Assembly (NCBI GenBank): GCA_018400395.1
Contig: JAGYMN010000007.1
Location: forward strand, 1-26,592
From: Actinomycetota bacterium
GTDB lineage: Bacteria; Actinomycetota; Humimicrobiia; Humimicrobiales; Humimicrobiaceae
Reading direction: 5' to 3'
Length of the DNA: 26,592 nucleotides
The notes under the pieces are model-generated. The model saw only the letters and a program-made list of their open reading frames with translations. It made no database searches and was not told the origin of the DNA. The first letter of the stretch is position 1, and each line of letters starts with the position of its first letter. A program made the translations under genes and the position numbers. Positions 15,997 through 23,448 of the stretch are shown here, piece by piece.

Positions 15997-16030
15997 TTTT
16001 AATTCAGTTTATCAATTATGGATTGGGTTT

Positions 16031-17797
16031 ATGGAAATTAGATTATACCTTGCACAGATAAATCCTACTGTAGGAGATTTAAAAGGCAACTGCAGCCTGA
16101 TATTATCACATATAAGAAAAGCAGGTTACACTGATGCCGATTTTGTAATATTCCCTGAGTTATCCCTAACCGGTTATCCCCCGCAGGACCTTCTGCATAA
16201 AAATTCTTTTTTAAATGAAAATATCACCTATATCGAAAAAATAAAAAAAGAAGTATCTCATATAACTGCAATAGTTGGCTTTGCAGACAGTAAAAACGGC
16301 ATTATACACAATTCCGCCGCAGTAATAAGCGGACAAACAATAAAATGCTTATATAACAAGCAGCATTTCTCGGGCTATTCTGTCTTTGATGAGAAGCGTT
16401 ATTTCAGCAGGGGGGAAATAAGTTACATACTGGGAATAAAAGGCCACCGGGTAGGGCTGGGCATATCTGATGACATCTTTTATGCTTCAGGGCCGATCAG
16501 GAACCAGTCGATACCAGGCGGCGCAGAACTTATTATAAATATTTCTGCTTCACCATATTATCAGGGCAGGGTCGAATCCAGGGAAAAGATACTCTCTGCC
16601 CTGGCATCTGACAATGCAGTAAATATTGCCTATCTAAATATGGCAGGCGGTCAGGATGAGCTTGTATTTGACGGCAACAGTTTTGTAGTAAATGAAAGAG
16701 GGCATATAACAGCAAGGTGCAAACCTTTTGCAGAAGACAGCCTCATTGTGGATATTGATCTCTCAGGTGCTGCCGGGGCAAGGAAAAAAGATCAAGTATT
16801 AATAAATCACAGGAACAGGCTGACCCGGGATTATAGCTCTATTAAACTGGTAGACCTTGATGCCGGCAAGGTGACAAAAAGGCCTGCTGCTGCCGGTAAA
16901 AACGTTAAAGCTGAGAGCGGTATAAAATACACTGATTTTATTTCCTGCCCTGAAGAAGAAATACTTGAAGCACTTGTACTGGGAACCAGGGATTATATTA
17001 AAAAGAACAGATTCAATAAGGTGGTGGTTGCGCTCAGCGGGGGTATTGATTCCGCAATCACCGCATTCATAGCAGTTAAGGCTGTAGGAAAAGACAATGT
17101 AACAGCGGTATTTATGCCCTCGGACTTTTCTTCCAGTGAATGCATGGATGATTCAAAAACGCTTTCAGGTAATCTGGGAATAGAATACATAGTCATTCCT
17201 ATTTCAGGTATATATAAAAGTTATCTTGAGAACCTCAAAGATTTTTTTAAAAGCAATGAAATCAACATAACAAGGGAGAATATACAGGCAAGGATACGGG
17301 GCAATATAATTATGGCATTTTCAAACGAACATGGGTGGCTTGTTCTTTCAACAGGAAACAAAAGTGAGATAAGTGTGGGGTACTGCACATTGTACGGTGA
17401 TATGGTCGGCGGGTTTTCTCCCATAAAGGACGTTTACAAGACTACGGTGTATTCCATCTGCAGCTTTATAAATAAAAAATACAGCTCCGTAATCCCCGGG
17501 AGAATAATCTCAAGACCGCCTTCTGCAGAATTACGGCCGGGCCAGACAGATCAGGACAGGCTTCCGCCATACAGTTCCCTTGACTCTATTCTCAAGGCAT
17601 ATATTGAAGAAGATAAGGACTGCTGGAGTATAATAAATATGGGGTTTGAACCTGATATGGTAAAGTATGTCATAAATATGGTTGACAGCAGCGAATACAA
17701 GAGGAGACAGGCCACGCCTGGAGTAAATATAACTGCCAGGGCCGTAGATGGGGAAAGGAAGTATCCAATAACAAACAGGTTCAGGCCGCAGCCATAG
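16031..17797 (+). CDS. nadE: NAD+ synthetase with nitrilase-like domain; glutaminase Cys replaced by Ser
   Basis: This is a 588-residue two-domain enzyme that converts deamido-NAD to NAD at the end of NAD biosynthesis. Residues about 1-260 are the nitrilase-like glutaminase domain: catalytic Glu43 in FPELSLTGYPPQDLL, Lys110 ahead of GYSVFDEKRYF, but the expected Cys in the ICED motif is Ser146 (ISDD; codon TCT at 16466-16468). GGQDELVFDG at about 206-215 is typical of this domain. Residues about 305-588 are the synthetase domain with the ATP PP-loop SGGIDS at 336-341, STGNKSE, and GDMVGGFSPIKDV. The intact synthetase half suggests an ammonia-using enzyme. I chose the ATG at 16031 because the family N-terminus starts there and a TTGACA promoter overlaps the upstream GTG at 15989. 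It is followed by a regulator gene after 52 bases. Confidence 0.92.
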   Translation: MEIRLYLAQINPTVGDLKGNCSLILSHIRKAGYTDADFVIFPELSLTGYPPQDLLHKNSFLNENITYIEKIKKEVSHITAIVGFADSKNGIIHNSAAVISGQTIKCLYNKQHFSGYSVFDEKRYFSRGEISYILGIKGHRVGLGISDDIFYASGPIRNQSIPGGAELIINISASPYYQGRVESREKILSALASDNAVNIAYLNMAGGQDELVFDGNSFVVNERGHITARCKPFAEDSLIVDIDLSGAAGARKKDQVLINHRNRLTRDYSSIKLVDLDAGKVTKRPAAAGKNVKAESGIKYTDFISCPEEEILEALVLGTRDYIKKNRFNKVVVALSGGIDSAITAFIAVKAVGKDNVTAVFMPSDFSSSECMDDSKTLSGNLGIEYIVIPISGIYKSYLENLKDFFKSNEINITRENIQARIRGNIIMAFSNEHGWLVLSTGNKSEISVGYCTLYGDMVGGFSPIKDVYKTTVYSICSFINKKYSSVIPGRIISRPPSAELRPGQTDQDRLPPYSSLDSILKAYIEEDKDCWSIINMGFEPDMVKYVINMVDSSEYKRRQATPGVNITARAVDGERKYPITNRFRPQP

Positions 17798-17849
17798 ATC
17801 CCGGATATAAAAATTATTCTCTCTATCAGTTTCGAATTTTAATTAAAAA

Positions 17850-18527
17850 ATGATAAAAATAATTCTTTTCTCTGAAAATAAAGACAATATAAAAAACATA
17901 TCCGGCATCCTTGGACTGGATGAGGGCTTCTCAGTCATTGTAAGGGGTTATGACAAAAGCTCTGATGCTGAAACTGTGCCTGAAGATATCAATATGATAA
18001 TTCTTGACTTTACCCGCCCGGACACAGGGGTAAAAACTGAAAAGCTGCCCGAAGAATTTTTAAAATCCAAAAAACTGAAAATCATAATTATTGACCATGG
18101 ACAGGATGGGCTTCTTTTAAAAAACCCTGCTTTTGCCGACGATTTCCTTTATGCCGGTAATATCAGAAGCGAAATATTGCCAAGGACACATTTACTTCTC
18201 AAAAGATCAGGAACAGAAGTTACCGGCAATAATATTGTAGTGGGAGGACTGGTCCTGGACCTGGATAAATATGAACTTTCTGTAGAAGGAGAGGTAATAG
18301 TCCTTACTTTTAAAGAATTTGAAATGTTAAAACTTTTAATGAAAAATAAAAATAAGGTATTTACCCGTATCAAGCTTCTCTCCCTGGTCTGGGGATATGA
18401 TTATTACGGAGGCAGCCGTACTGTAGATGTGCATATGAGGAGATTGAGATCCAAGATACCCCTACCTTATAGCGATATGCTCAAGACAATCAGGAGCGTA
18501 GGTTACATGTTTTCGTCTGAAAAATAA
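17850..18527 (+). CDS. Orphan OmpR/PhoB-type response regulator, GlnR-like
   Basis: This is a 225-residue protein. Residues about 1-115 have the size and strand pattern of a receiver domain and keep an Asp at 53 (IILDFTRP), but the acidic pair reads SE and the KPF lysine is missing in DDFLYAGN, so normal phosphorylation switching is unlikely. Residues about 130-225 are a standard winged-helix domain: LTFKEFEMLKLL, VFTRIKLLSLVWG, RTVDVHMRRLRSKI, then VGYMF. No sensor kinase is nearby. The gene lies 95 bases upstream of glnA, the arrangement expected for a nitrogen regulator like actinobacterial GlnR, which also has an atypical receiver; this role is inference from context. The ATG has no Shine-Dalgarno sequence, so it may be leaderless or cotranscribed with nadE. 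Confidence 0.75.
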   Translation: MIKIILFSENKDNIKNISGILGLDEGFSVIVRGYDKSSDAETVPEDINMIILDFTRPDTGVKTEKLPEEFLKSKKLKIIIIDHGQDGLLLKNPAFADDFLYAGNIRSEILPRTHLLLKRSGTEVTGNNIVVGGLVLDLDKYELSVEGEVIVLTFKEFEMLKLLMKNKNKVFTRIKLLSLVWGYDYYGGSRTVDVHMRRLRSKIPLPYSDMLKTIRSVGYMFSSEK

Positions 18528-18540
18528 AACTGGATAAAAT

Positions 18541-18583
18541 TTTACATGGATTTAACCTTTAAAGGGATTATTTAGGTTATAAT
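18541..18583 (+). promoter_or_regulatory. glnA promoter with possible GlnR-type half-sites
   Basis: A perfect TATAAT lies at 18578-18583, about 40 bases before the glnA start. No good -35 is seen, which would fit an activator-dependent promoter. Just upstream, TTTAC (18541-18545), six bases, then TTAAC (18552-18556) resembles the GTNAC-N6-GNAAC pattern of actinobacterial GlnR sites with mismatches. The operator call is speculative; the -10 box is better supported. Confidence 0.3.
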
Positions 18584-18622
18584 ACTGGAAATTTATATAT
18601 ACAATTTAAGAAAGGACTTGAT

Positions 18623-19960
18623 ATGGATGACAATGGCAGGATGAAAGAATATGTTCTCAAGAAAGCCCGTGATAATGATATAAAGTTTATCAGGCTCTGG
18701 TTTACTGATGTCCAGGGAATATTAAAAAGTTTTGCCATCACAGTAAATGAGCTGGAATGTGCCCTTGAGGAAGGCATGGGATTTGATGGTTCATCAATAG
18801 AAGGCTTCTCGAGGATAGAAGAAAGCGATGTAATAGCAATGCCGGACCCCAATACATTCCAGATACTGCCGTGGAGCCCGAAGGAAAACGGAGTTGCCAG
18901 GATGTTTACTGATATCAATAACCCGGACGGCTCCCACTTTGAGGGTGACCCCAGATGGGTGCTTAAGAGGATATTAAAAGAGGCAAAAGACATGGGATAT
19001 ACATTTTATGTAGGGCCCGAGCTGGAATTCTTCTATTTTGAATCTGATAAAGGAGAGCCTATCATATTGGATAAGGGAGGCTATTTTGATCTAACTACTC
19101 TTGATGTGGCAACCGAACTCAGAAGAAACACGATACTTTATCTTGAATCAATGGGAATAGGTGTTGAATATTCTCACCATGAAGTAGCTCCGTCCCAGCA
19201 CGAGATAGACCTAAGGTACACAGATGCCCTTACCATGGCAGATAATGCACTTACATATAAACTGGTGGTAAAGGAAGTCGCAACAATGAACGGGGTATAC
19301 GCCACATTTATGCCAAAACCGCTATTCGGAGTCAATGGAAGCGGTATGCATACACATCAGTCTCTATTCAAGGGGGACCGTAACGCATTTTATGACCCCG
19401 ACGACATTTATAATCTTTCTCAGGAAGGAAAGTACTATATTGCCGGAATATTGAAGCATTCAAAGGAAATAGTCGCTGTTACCAACCAGTGGGTAAATTC
19501 CTATAAAAGACTGGTCCCCGGTTATGAGGCTCCGGTTTACATATCCTGGGCAAGGAAAAACAGATCCACGCTAGTAAGAGTCCCGACATATAAACCCGGT
19601 AAGGAAAATTCTACAAGAGTAGAGTTCAGATGTCCGGACCCTGCCTGTAATCCCTACCTTGCGTTTTCTGTAATGCTGGCTGCCGGGCTGGAAGGTATCA
19701 AGAACAAATATGAACTTCCTCTTCCTGTGGAGGAAAACATATTCGATATGGATGACATGAGGAGGGAAGAGAAAGGTATTAAGACACTTCCCAATAACCT
19801 CTGGGAGGCAGTCCATTATATGGAAGGCAGCAGTATTGTAAAGAAGACTCTGGGAGACCATATTTTCAATAAGTTTATTGAAAACAAAAAAATCGAGTGG
19901 GACAGGTACAGGACCCATGTATCCAAATATGAGCTGGATAATTATCTGCCTTTACTTTAA
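18623..19960 (+). CDS. glnA: Glutamine synthetase, type I-alpha
   Basis: This is a 445-residue enzyme that forms glutamine from glutamate, ammonia and ATP; the family is a dodecamer. The beta-grasp domain holds FDGSSIEGFSRIEESD (residues 54-69), with Arg64 at the feedback-inhibition Arg position of the Bacillus enzyme. Metal and substrate residues are present: GPELEFF at 131-137, HHEVAPSQHEID at 185-196, NGSGMHTHQS at 238-247, and the flap SYKRLVPGYEAP. The length and short C-terminus fit type I-alpha, which lacks the adenylylation insert of I-beta. The ATG follows AAAGGA. It sits directly downstream of a GlnR-like regulator, and a likely terminator palindrome lies 68 bases after the stop. 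Confidence 0.97.
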   Translation: MDDNGRMKEYVLKKARDNDIKFIRLWFTDVQGILKSFAITVNELECALEEGMGFDGSSIEGFSRIEESDVIAMPDPNTFQILPWSPKENGVARMFTDINNPDGSHFEGDPRWVLKRILKEAKDMGYTFYVGPELEFFYFESDKGEPIILDKGGYFDLTTLDVATELRRNTILYLESMGIGVEYSHHEVAPSQHEIDLRYTDALTMADNALTYKLVVKEVATMNGVYATFMPKPLFGVNGSGMHTHQSLFKGDRNAFYDPDDIYNLSQEGKYYIAGILKHSKEIVAVTNQWVNSYKRLVPGYEAPVYISWARKNRSTLVRVPTYKPGKENSTRVEFRCPDPACNPYLAFSVMLAAGLEGIKNKYELPLPVEENIFDMDDMRREEKGIKTLPNNLWEAVHYMEGSSIVKKTLGDHIFNKFIENKKIEWDRYRTHVSKYELDNYLPLL

Positions 19961-20027
19961 CCCGGGTTTGTAGAGCAAATATCAAAAAGCAGTAACCACA
20001 GGAACGTTTTTTATACCTGCAATCCAA

Positions 20028-20049
20028 TGCTGGATAATTTTATCCAGCA
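20028..20049. terminator. Perfect 22-base palindrome between glnA and the VIT1-like gene
   Basis: TGCTGGATAA and TTATCCAGCA are perfect reverse complements separated by TT. It lies between two convergent genes, which fits a bidirectional terminator, although no long T-run follows on either strand. A protein-binding site is the alternative. Confidence 0.5.
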
Positions 20050-20059
20050 CCGGATCAAA

Positions 20060-20656
20060 TTATCCCATTAACTTAAGCAATAAGGATAGACCCACGCATA
20101 CTCCTCCTGCAATAAGCATCTTAAATCCGCTTATTATCAGGTTTGAGCGCGATATATTCCCCAGAAAAATTCCCAGGCCAAAAAGAATGGAAAAGGCCAG
20201 GCCAAAACCTGCCCAGTAGCAATACGTTATGGGAATAAACTTTCCAAATAAAAAAGGTGTAATGGGTATGAATGCTGTGGCTGCAGGAGAAAGCCCGTTT
20301 ACTGCCGAAAGGATTATTATGGCAAACCTCTGGGCTTTTGATATTATTGTCTCTTCAAGACCGTAAAGGGTGAATTCTGAAAGGTCGGCCATTTCTTTTT
20401 TTCTTTCTGCCGTCTCGCTGTTATAGGCACTCCATACTCCCGAAACAAGAAGAGATATTACAATCGCCATACCTGCAATAAAAACGTTCTTATGTTCGGT
20501 AACATTTATTATATAATTACCAAGGAGTACCCCTATGCTGGTTATAACTCCGTCAAACCCGTTTACAGCAAAATAACGCCTTGTTATCCTTGTAATACCC
20601 GCAATCCTGTTATATACCCTGATGGTATCTATATATTTTATTATCCTCTGCTTTAT
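20060..20656 (-). CDS. VIT1/CCC1-family (DUF125) membrane transporter, start codon unclear
   Basis: This is an about 198-residue protein with five membrane helices. The first ATG (20470) would begin inside TM2, yet the same open frame continues upstream to a stop at 20678-20680 and encodes the normal family N-terminus, RRYFAVNGFDGVITSIGVLL. TM2 with its trailing acidic stretch (SAYNSETAERKKE), the VNGLSP loop and a C-terminal LGNISRSN-x-G-xxM-x-AGG block complete the family pattern. CCC1/VIT1 relatives move Fe2+ or Mn2+ across membranes; the metal-binding cytosolic loop is very short here. No ATG, GTG or TTG exists in the upstream frame. An ATA at 20654-20656, six bases after GGAG, is the best-placed start; ATT at 20669-20671 and CTG at 20666-20668 are others. 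The 3' end faces the palindrome. Confidence 0.75.
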   Translation of the reverse strand: MKQRIIKYIDTIRVYNRIAGITRITRRYFAVNGFDGVITSIGVLLGNYIINVTEHKNVFIAGMAIVISLLVSGVWSAYNSETAERKKEMADLSEFTLYGLEETIISKAQRFAIIILSAVNGLSPAATAFIPITPFLFGKFIPITYCYWAGFGLAFSILFGLGIFLGNISRSNLIISGFKMLIAGGVCVGLSLLLKLMG

Positions 20657-20726
20657 TTTCCTCTCCAGAATAACTTTTTAAATACAACTGGACCTATTTT
20701 AGGGGAACCTTTATTGCTTATACCCC

Positions 20727-21674
20727 TTATTCACCTGTTTCAGTTTCCGGTTCTGTTTCTGTTTCCGGTTCTGTTTCTGTTTCGGCTTCAGGTATGGTCA
20801 CAGGGGTCTCTGTTTCCCCTCCTAAACTACCTGAAATATTGCTCAGGTCCAGGAACGGTATCACTCCCTCTTCAGGAAGTATGCCCCATTGAATATTTGG
20901 AGCCAGTTCCTGGATGAACTCGAGCTGTATTATCTCAGGGTATAATTTCAGGGACTCTCCCTTTATCTCTATCTGTTTTGCTTCTGCCTCAGCCTGTATG
21001 ATTACCTGCTCCTTTTTTATCTTTTCCTGTTCAAGGATATTCTTCTCAACAACTATCCTTTCCTCGGCAATCTGCTTTTCTTCGAGCACATTAAAATATT
21101 CATCTGTAAAGTCGATCTTTCTTAACAGGAATTCATCCATTATAATGCCGTTTTCATCAAAAATAGGCCGGAGTGTCTCATCTATCTCTGATTGCACTGT
21201 AAATACCTGTTCAGAATAAAGCTGGGCAGCCGTGTATTTCTTTGGAATGTTTCTTGAAAGCGATCTCGCTTCGGCCTTTACCACCTTCTCCACCAGTTGA
21301 TCCATTGTACCTATATTGTTAAGTATCCATTCAGCCTGATTGCCGTCAATTGCAAACCTTATAGTGTACTTTATCTTAATCTGCTGGCCGTCTGAGGATG
21401 TTGTATCCACCGCATAGTCAGGATAGTTAGACATACTGGACTCAGGATTGTCGCTTGTCTCATATGTCACCTGTCTTGTTGAGTAATTTACTGTATTCTG
21501 TATAAAAGGGATTTTAATATGGATACCTGGATAAAAGGTCACCCCCACTGTCTTTCCGAATTGCGTCAGAACCCTTACATTACCGGCCTGGACAACAACA
21601 AAAATGTTTATCATCACTACCAGCACCACAATAAAGATAATAACTCCTATAACGATTTTTGGCACAATTTTCAT
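20727..21674 (-). CDS. SPFH/band 7 (prohibitin-like) membrane protein
   Basis: This is a 315-residue protein. An N-terminal membrane helix (residues about 6-30) is followed by the band 7 domain (VQAGNVRVLTQFGK to about residue 215), then a charged coiled coil (about 195-245) and a Pro/Thr/Glu-rich acidic tail built on ETETEP repeats. SPFH proteins form large rings on the membrane that organise proteases or lipid domains. The usual partner (NfeD or FtsH) is not adjacent. The ATG at 21674 has a strong GGAGG seven bases upstream. The VIT1-like gene follows on the same strand after about 70 bases and could be cotranscribed. The call to family level is firm. Confidence 0.9.
   Translation of the reverse strand: MKIVPKIVIGVIIFIVVLVVMINIFVVVQAGNVRVLTQFGKTVGVTFYPGIHIKIPFIQNTVNYSTRQVTYETSDNPESSMSNYPDYAVDTTSSDGQQIKIKYTIRFAIDGNQAEWILNNIGTMDQLVEKVVKAEARSLSRNIPKKYTAAQLYSEQVFTVQSEIDETLRPIFDENGIIMDEFLLRKIDFTDEYFNVLEEKQIAEERIVVEKNILEQEKIKKEQVIIQAEAEAKQIEIKGESLKLYPEIIQLEFIQELAPNIQWGILPEEGVIPFLDLSNISGSLGGETETPVTIPEAETETEPETETEPETETGE
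20743..20778 (-). repeat. Two perfect 18-base tandem repeats in the SPFH C-terminus
   Basis: On the + strand the unit GTTTCCGGTTCTGTTTCT occurs at 20743-20760 and again at 20761-20778, with partial copies on each side. On the coding strand this gives the ETETEP hexapeptide repeat at the acidic tail. Copy number may vary between strains. Confidence 0.85.
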
Positions 21675-21810
21675 TTAATACCTCCAGTATAAAAGTAACA
21701 TTGATTATAATTATAACAACAATTTACAGGTATTATATTAAAATGCTGGAAAATAAATATATGAAGTTTTTATTTACCTGCTTAAATAACCACAAAATAT
21801 TATCTGTTGA

Positions 21811-22047
21811 TTACATTGGTTCGACTACTATACAGGTCATCGTGTCCCTTATGCCGTTTAGATTCTGTATCTTTGATATTACTGTCTTGCCCAGCAGGTT
21901 AACATCTTCGGCTTCTACAAATACAATAATGTCATAAGGCCCGGTTACTGTATGCGCTATTTTTACACCGTTTATCTTTTTTATCTTCGCATAGATATCA
22001 TTTTCTGCACCAGGGTTTGACTTAATCATTATATATGCTGATATCAT
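21811..22047 (-). CDS. Stand-alone Lrp/AsnC ligand-binding (RAM) domain protein
   Basis: This is a 78-residue protein made only of the alpha/beta RAM domain: it begins MISAYIMIK-SNPG, then KIKKINGVK, TGPYDIIVFVEA and a final strand with MTCIVVE. There is no helix-turn-helix, so it is not a full Lrp regulator; such single-domain proteins bind amino acids or modulate full-length Lrp. The open frame extends to 22215 but the upstream part does not resemble the family. I chose ATG 22047, which has AGAGGG just upstream; ATG 22062 (MKRGIM) is the alternative and lacks a ribosome site. It follows the mtlD-like gene after 107 bases, and a CTGTT-N6-AACAG inverted repeat lies in that gap. Confidence 0.83.
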   Translation of the reverse strand: MISAYIMIKSNPGAENDIYAKIKKINGVKIAHTVTGPYDIIVFVEAEDVNLLGKTVISKIQNLNGIRDTMTCIVVEPM

Positions 22048-22154
22048 AATCCCTCTTTTCATGATACTTATACTAAAAACTATATCATTTATAACTGTTT
22101 TTTTTAACAGGCTTAAAATATTAAACTTTTTTAAACATGGGAAAGCCCGACTTA

Positions 22155-23372
22155 TTAGAAAGGTATTGTATTGTACTTTAGGCCGTCTTTTATTGCTCCG
22201 GAATATTTTTTGCACTTCTGGATAATTTCCTGGTATTTCTCTAATTCAAAACCGCATAAATTTACCAGAGTATACTCAATTCCTTTTTTAAAATATTTTT
22301 CAATAAATTCAATATCTTTTTCAAACATACTGCCCGACTCATCTGTAGCTCTGAAATAAAAACCGCTGACCAGAGCATAAAGTATTTTATCTACATCCAT
22401 TTTATGCTTTAGCCCCAACCTTATTGCACCGACAAGCCTGTCGTCCGGACCAAGTTTCCTCAATAGATCTCTTCCCGTCCTGTATATCGTATCTCCAAGA
22501 GACTTATTCATAAATCTTTCAAGAAGGTCGTCAATATGCTCTTCCAGGCCTTTTTTTGTAAATTCTTTCGGATACTCTCTCAGCAGTATTTCTGCTGACT
22601 GTATCATTGTCTCCCTGGTTCCGGAATATAATTCACCCGCCTCAAGCGCTTCATAAAGATAGGTAAAACTGCTGTCGTACAGATAACCAAGATATGAGAT
22701 CACAGCATGTCCCAGATTGTGAATAAATAATTTCCTGTCAACCCATGCCTTCATATTTTCTTTTGGGGAAAGCCCCATTACATCCGGTATTGGGTTTTTA
22801 AAGGCTTTTTTATCAAGTATAAGAGTATTATAGGGTTCAGCAAATATCTGTAATATATCCCTTTTTTTATCTTCTTCAGTCATCAACGGAACCATCTTTC
22901 CAATACTTGTCTCCACCAGACCTACAAGTCTATCCAGTGGATAATCTTCACCCATGATCTCGGACAGCTTCTTCTCAAAATATTTGGCTGCATTTCTCAT
23001 ATTGATTGCAATTATTATGTCCAGGGGAAGATTACTGTCTATGTCATATCTTTTTTTTAGTCCTCCGGCTATCAGTGGTATTATATGGGGAAGGGCGCCA
23101 ATCCCGACGCATGATGAAGCAATGTCAGCTGTGCTTATTTCTTCCTCAACCTTTTCTTTATCGGATGCCAGGACCCCCCTTACATTTTCCACTTTAATTA
23201 TTTTATCTCTGGTGCTTTTAATAACCACCTTATAGGACCTTCGCCTGTTCAATTCATCTATTATCTCCCTAACTACATCGATAAAGACTACTTCGTAGCC
23301 GGACCTGCTGAATAACTGTCCTATAAATGAACGCCCTATATTGCCGGCACCAAACAATACCATTTTCTTCAT
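22155..23372 (-). CDS. mtlD: Mannitol-1-phosphate 5-dehydrogenase family oxidoreductase
   Basis: This is a 405-residue NAD-dependent polyol dehydrogenase. The N-terminal Rossmann fold has VLFGAGNIGRSFIGQLF (residues 5-21), close to MtlD, then an acidic end of beta-2 (FID) expected for NAD. The catalytic helix DRKLFIHNLGHAVISYLG carries the Lys-x5-Asn-x2-His arrangement of long-chain mannitol dehydrogenases. The family interconverts mannitol-1-phosphate and fructose-6-phosphate. No mannitol PTS genes are nearby, so the substrate could be another sugar-alcohol phosphate. The ATG at 23372 has only a weak ribosome site (AAAGAG about 14 bases away). A full-length, intact reading frame suggests it is functional. 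Confidence 0.87.
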   Translation of the reverse strand: MKKMVLFGAGNIGRSFIGQLFSRSGYEVVFIDVVREIIDELNRRRSYKVVIKSTRDKIIKVENVRGVLASDKEKVEEEISTADIASSCVGIGALPHIIPLIAGGLKKRYDIDSNLPLDIIIAINMRNAAKYFEKKLSEIMGEDYPLDRLVGLVETSIGKMVPLMTEEDKKRDILQIFAEPYNTLILDKKAFKNPIPDVMGLSPKENMKAWVDRKLFIHNLGHAVISYLGYLYDSSFTYLYEALEAGELYSGTRETMIQSAEILLREYPKEFTKKGLEEHIDDLLERFMNKSLGDTIYRTGRDLLRKLGPDDRLVGAIRLGLKHKMDVDKILYALVSGFYFRATDESGSMFEKDIEFIEKYFKKGIEYTLVNLCGFELEKYQEIIQKCKKYSGAIKDGLKYNTIPF

Positions 23373-23448
23373 GTTTATAAGTTCATCTCTTTCCCATTTA
23401 CATGGTAAAAATCAATATAATATAATCACGCCTGTACCTGGCAGTTTA

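Noticed and set aside
15989..16030. Upstream GTG start for nadE
   Set aside because: It overlaps the TTGACA/GATAAT promoter, and family similarity begins at the ATG at 16031.
20492..20917. Plus-strand open frame rich in Phe/Leu
   Set aside because: It is antisense to the real N-terminus of the VIT1-like gene and to the repeat-coding end of the SPFH gene; it has no family motif.
22048..22215. N-terminal extension of the Lrp/AsnC-domain protein
   Set aside because: The extension runs into the end of the mtlD-like gene, lacks helix-turn-helix features, and a ribosome site favours the internal ATG.
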